A DNA stretch of 6,645 bases from Desulfofustis sp. Lineage in GTDB: Bacteria > Desulfobacterota > Desulfobulbia > Desulfobulbales > Desulfocapsaceae. Positions within the stretch are counted from its first letter, which is position 1. The number at the start of each line of letters is the position of its first letter. Below, one piece after another: positions 4,966-6,645 of this stretch. Made by a program: the position numbers and the translations under genes. Location of the stretch: NCBI GenBank assembly GCA_030604345.1, contig JAUVWB010000086.1:1-6645 (forward strand), read 5' to 3'. A model generated the notes under the pieces. That model did not search any database. It had not been told where the DNA came from and saw only the letters and a list, made by a program, of their open reading frames with translations.

Positions 4966-6645
4966 GTGTCACCACCGCGCGCCTGGCTCCAGTCCCTGCA
5001 CCCCCACTGCCGTCGTCCGGTAACGTTGACCATTGTCTTGGCGGCGAGCGGCGGGGTCTGTGCCGTCGCCCAGGCCGCGCTGCTCGCCCATATCCTCCAC
5101 GCTGCCGTGATCGATGGCACCGGGCGCGAGCTGCTCCTGCACTTTTTTGCCGCACTCGCCGGGACCGTGCTGCTGCGCTCGCTGCTGGGCTGGGGCAGGG
5201 AACTATCCGGACAGCGCTCGTCAACCCTGGTTCGACGATTTGTCCGTACCCAACTCCTGGAACGATTCAGCGCAGCCGGACCTCTGCCGCTCCTGGAAAG
5301 GCAGACGGCGCCTCTGGCCAGCTCGGCGATCGAACGCGTCGAAGCGCTGCACGGCTATTTTGCCCAGTACCTGCCGCAGAGGATGGTGGCACTGATCGTC
5401 CCGACCATGATCATACTGGTCGCGTTCAGTGTCAGCTGGGCGGTGGGGTTGATCTTTCTACTGACCGCGCCGCTCATCCCGGCGCTGATGATCATGATCG
5501 GCCGGGGCGCCGAGAACCTGAGCCACAAGAATTTTCAGCTCCTGTCACGGATGAGCGCGCACTTCCTCGACACCCTGCAGGGACTGGCCACCCTCAAATT
5601 GTTCATGCGCTCTCGTGCCGAAGCGGAGCGCATCGCCGTGTCCTCGGACGAGTATCGCAAAGGGACCATGGCAGTATTGCGGGTAGCCTTCCTCTCTTCG
5701 GCAGTCCTTGAATTTTTCACGTCGGTGGCCATCGCCATGACCGCCGTTTTCCTCGGCCTCTCCTATCTCCATTTTCTCGATTTCGGCCTCTATGGAAATC
5801 AGCTCACCTTGCGCACCGGGCTTTTTCTGCTCCTGCTCGCTCCTGAGGTGTATCTGCCGTTGCGCGAACTGGGCACCCATTTCCACGCCCGCGCCGACGC
5901 ACTCGGCGCCGCTGTTGAATTGAGCGCATTGCTCGCTGATCTGCCGGCCCAGACCCGGCCCGCCGCCTCCCATCGGATGTCCGGTCAACAGCGTGTCGAC
6001 CTGGAGTTCCGCCACGTCTGTCAACACTATGCCGGTCGGGCCAAACCGGCGCTTGATGATCTCTGTCTGACGGTCAAGGCCGGCGAGTGGCTGGCCATCG
6101 TTGGCGCCAGCGGCGCCGGAAAGACAACGCTTCTCAATCTGCTCCTCGGTTTCCTTCCACTGCAGCAGGGCAAGATCCTGGTCAACGGACAATCTCTGGC
6201 GGACCTCGATCCCGATGAGTGGCGTCGTCATCTTGCCTGGGTGCCGCAACAGCCACACCTGTTCTTCGGCAGTCTGGCGGACAACATTGGACTGGGCAAC
6301 CCGGGACTGACGGGCGCACAGATAGCAGCAGCGGCCCAGCAGGCCGGCCTGCAGCAGAGCGCCAGCCTGCTCTCCGGACTGACCACCGGTGCCGGTGAAC
6401 GGGGCAATCGCCTCTCCGGCGGCCAGATACGCCGAGTGGCCCTGGCCCGGGCCTTTGCCAAGGGTGCGCCGCTGCTGCTGCTGGACGAACCGACCGCCGG
6501 CCTCGACCTGGAAAACGAGCGGTGGATCATGACCAGCCTGGAGCGGCTGCGGCAGGATAAAACGGTGATTATGCTCACCCACCGGCTGGATACCGCCAGG
6601 CATGCCGACCGGATCGTAGTGATGGCCGCGGGGGCAGTGGTCGAG
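4966..6645 (+). CDS. cydD: CydD, thiol reductant ABC exporter subunit (3' end outside window)
   Basis: The frame encodes 560 residues and is open at the right edge; CydD proteins are usually about 550-590, so only a short tail is missing. CydD pairs with CydC to export cysteine and glutathione to the periplasm, which is needed for cytochrome bd and c assembly. Residues 15-310 form the six-helix ABC exporter domain with CydD-typical stretches such as PLIPALMIMIG (169-179), GLATLKLF (206-213) and LLAPEVYLPLRELG (290-303). The nucleotide-binding domain has Walker A GASGAGKT (380-387), Q-loop Gln428/429, signature LSGGQ (483-487), Walker B LLLLDEP (503-509) and H-loop His539. All catalytic residues are intact. 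GTG at 4966 is the start because an in-frame TAA lies at 4951 and AAGGA precedes it by 9 nt. CydC would be expected next. A generic ABC exporter is possible but the motifs favour CydD. Confidence 0.88.
   Translation, partial: MSPPRAWLQSLHPHCRRPVTLTIVLAASGGVCAVAQAALLAHILHAAVIDGTGRELLLHFFAALAGTVLLRSLLGWGRELSGQRSSTLVRRFVRTQLLERFSAAGPLPLLERQTAPLASSAIERVEALHGYFAQYLPQRMVALIVPTMIILVAFSVSWAVGLIFLLTAPLIPALMIMIGRGAENLSHKNFQLLSRMSAHFLDTLQGLATLKLFMRSRAEAERIAVSSDEYRKGTMAVLRVAFLSSAVLEFFTSVAIAMTAVFLGLSYLHFLDFGLYGNQLTLRTGLFLLLLAPEVYLPLRELGTHFHARADALGAAVELSALLADLPAQTRPAASHRMSGQQRVDLEFRHVCQHYAGRAKPALDDLCLTVKAGEWLAIVGASGAGKTTLLNLLLGFLPLQQGKILVNGQSLADLDPDEWRRHLAWVPQQPHLFFGSLADNIGLGNPGLTGAQIAAAAQQAGLQQSASLLSGLTTGAGERGNRLSGGQIRRVALARAFAKGAPLLLLDEPTAGLDLENERWIMTSLERLRQDKTVIMLTHRLDTARHADRIVVMAAGAVVE

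Noticed and set aside
5545..6603. 352-residue minus-strand frame opposite cydD
   Set aside because: It lies wholly antisense to cydD, whose ABC motifs are intact. Its Gln/Gly-rich translation is the usual shadow of a GC-rich gene.

Overview
This window looks like a piece of a chromosome from an anaerobic or microaerophilic, moderately high-GC bacterium. The mix of a predicted selenocysteine rhodanese, a NapH-type polyferredoxin, an SLC13-type permease with RCK_C domains and a CydD exporter fits the Desulfuromonadales/Geobacter-like part of the old Deltaproteobacteria. That placement is inference: no rRNA or other phylogenetic marker is present. I see no tRNA, rRNA, CRISPR array, insertion sequence or phage gene.

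Layout, left to right. Bases 1-324 are AT-rich and mostly intergenic. They hold a possible leftward gene start at the edge and a good FNR/CRP-family palindrome (229-242) ahead of a membrane-bound two-cluster polyferredoxin (325-1614, +). That gene converges, with a 12-bp gap, on a large SLC13-type permease (1627-3975, -) that carries four RCK_C repeats between its two membrane halves. Its promoter (4071-4099, -) lies in a 244-bp divergent intergenic region. On the other side of this region an RNA leader rich in inverted repeats precedes a small rhodanese gene (4220-4540, +).

The rhodanese is the main discovery. Its reading frame has a TGA (4415-4417) exactly in the active-site loop. The same frame then continues for 40 codons of clear rhodanese C-terminus to a second stop. 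A 6-bp hairpin with a GGUCG loop begins 15 nt after the TGA, in the position and with the loop of a bacterial SECIS element. The likely product is a 106-residue selenoprotein with a Cys-Asn-Sec motif. A conventional gene caller would end it at 65 residues.

To the right, a cyclophilin-like (TM1367-type) gene on the minus strand (4582-4776) stops about half way through its family fold and is probably a decayed or truncated copy. Divergent from it, a GTG-started cydD (4966 to beyond the window) encodes the first half of the CydDC thiol exporter needed for cytochrome bd assembly. Several genes (polyferredoxin, selenorhodanese, CydD) point to thiol/sulfur and electron-transfer physiology. They sit in separate transcription units, and a shared pathway is not demonstrated.
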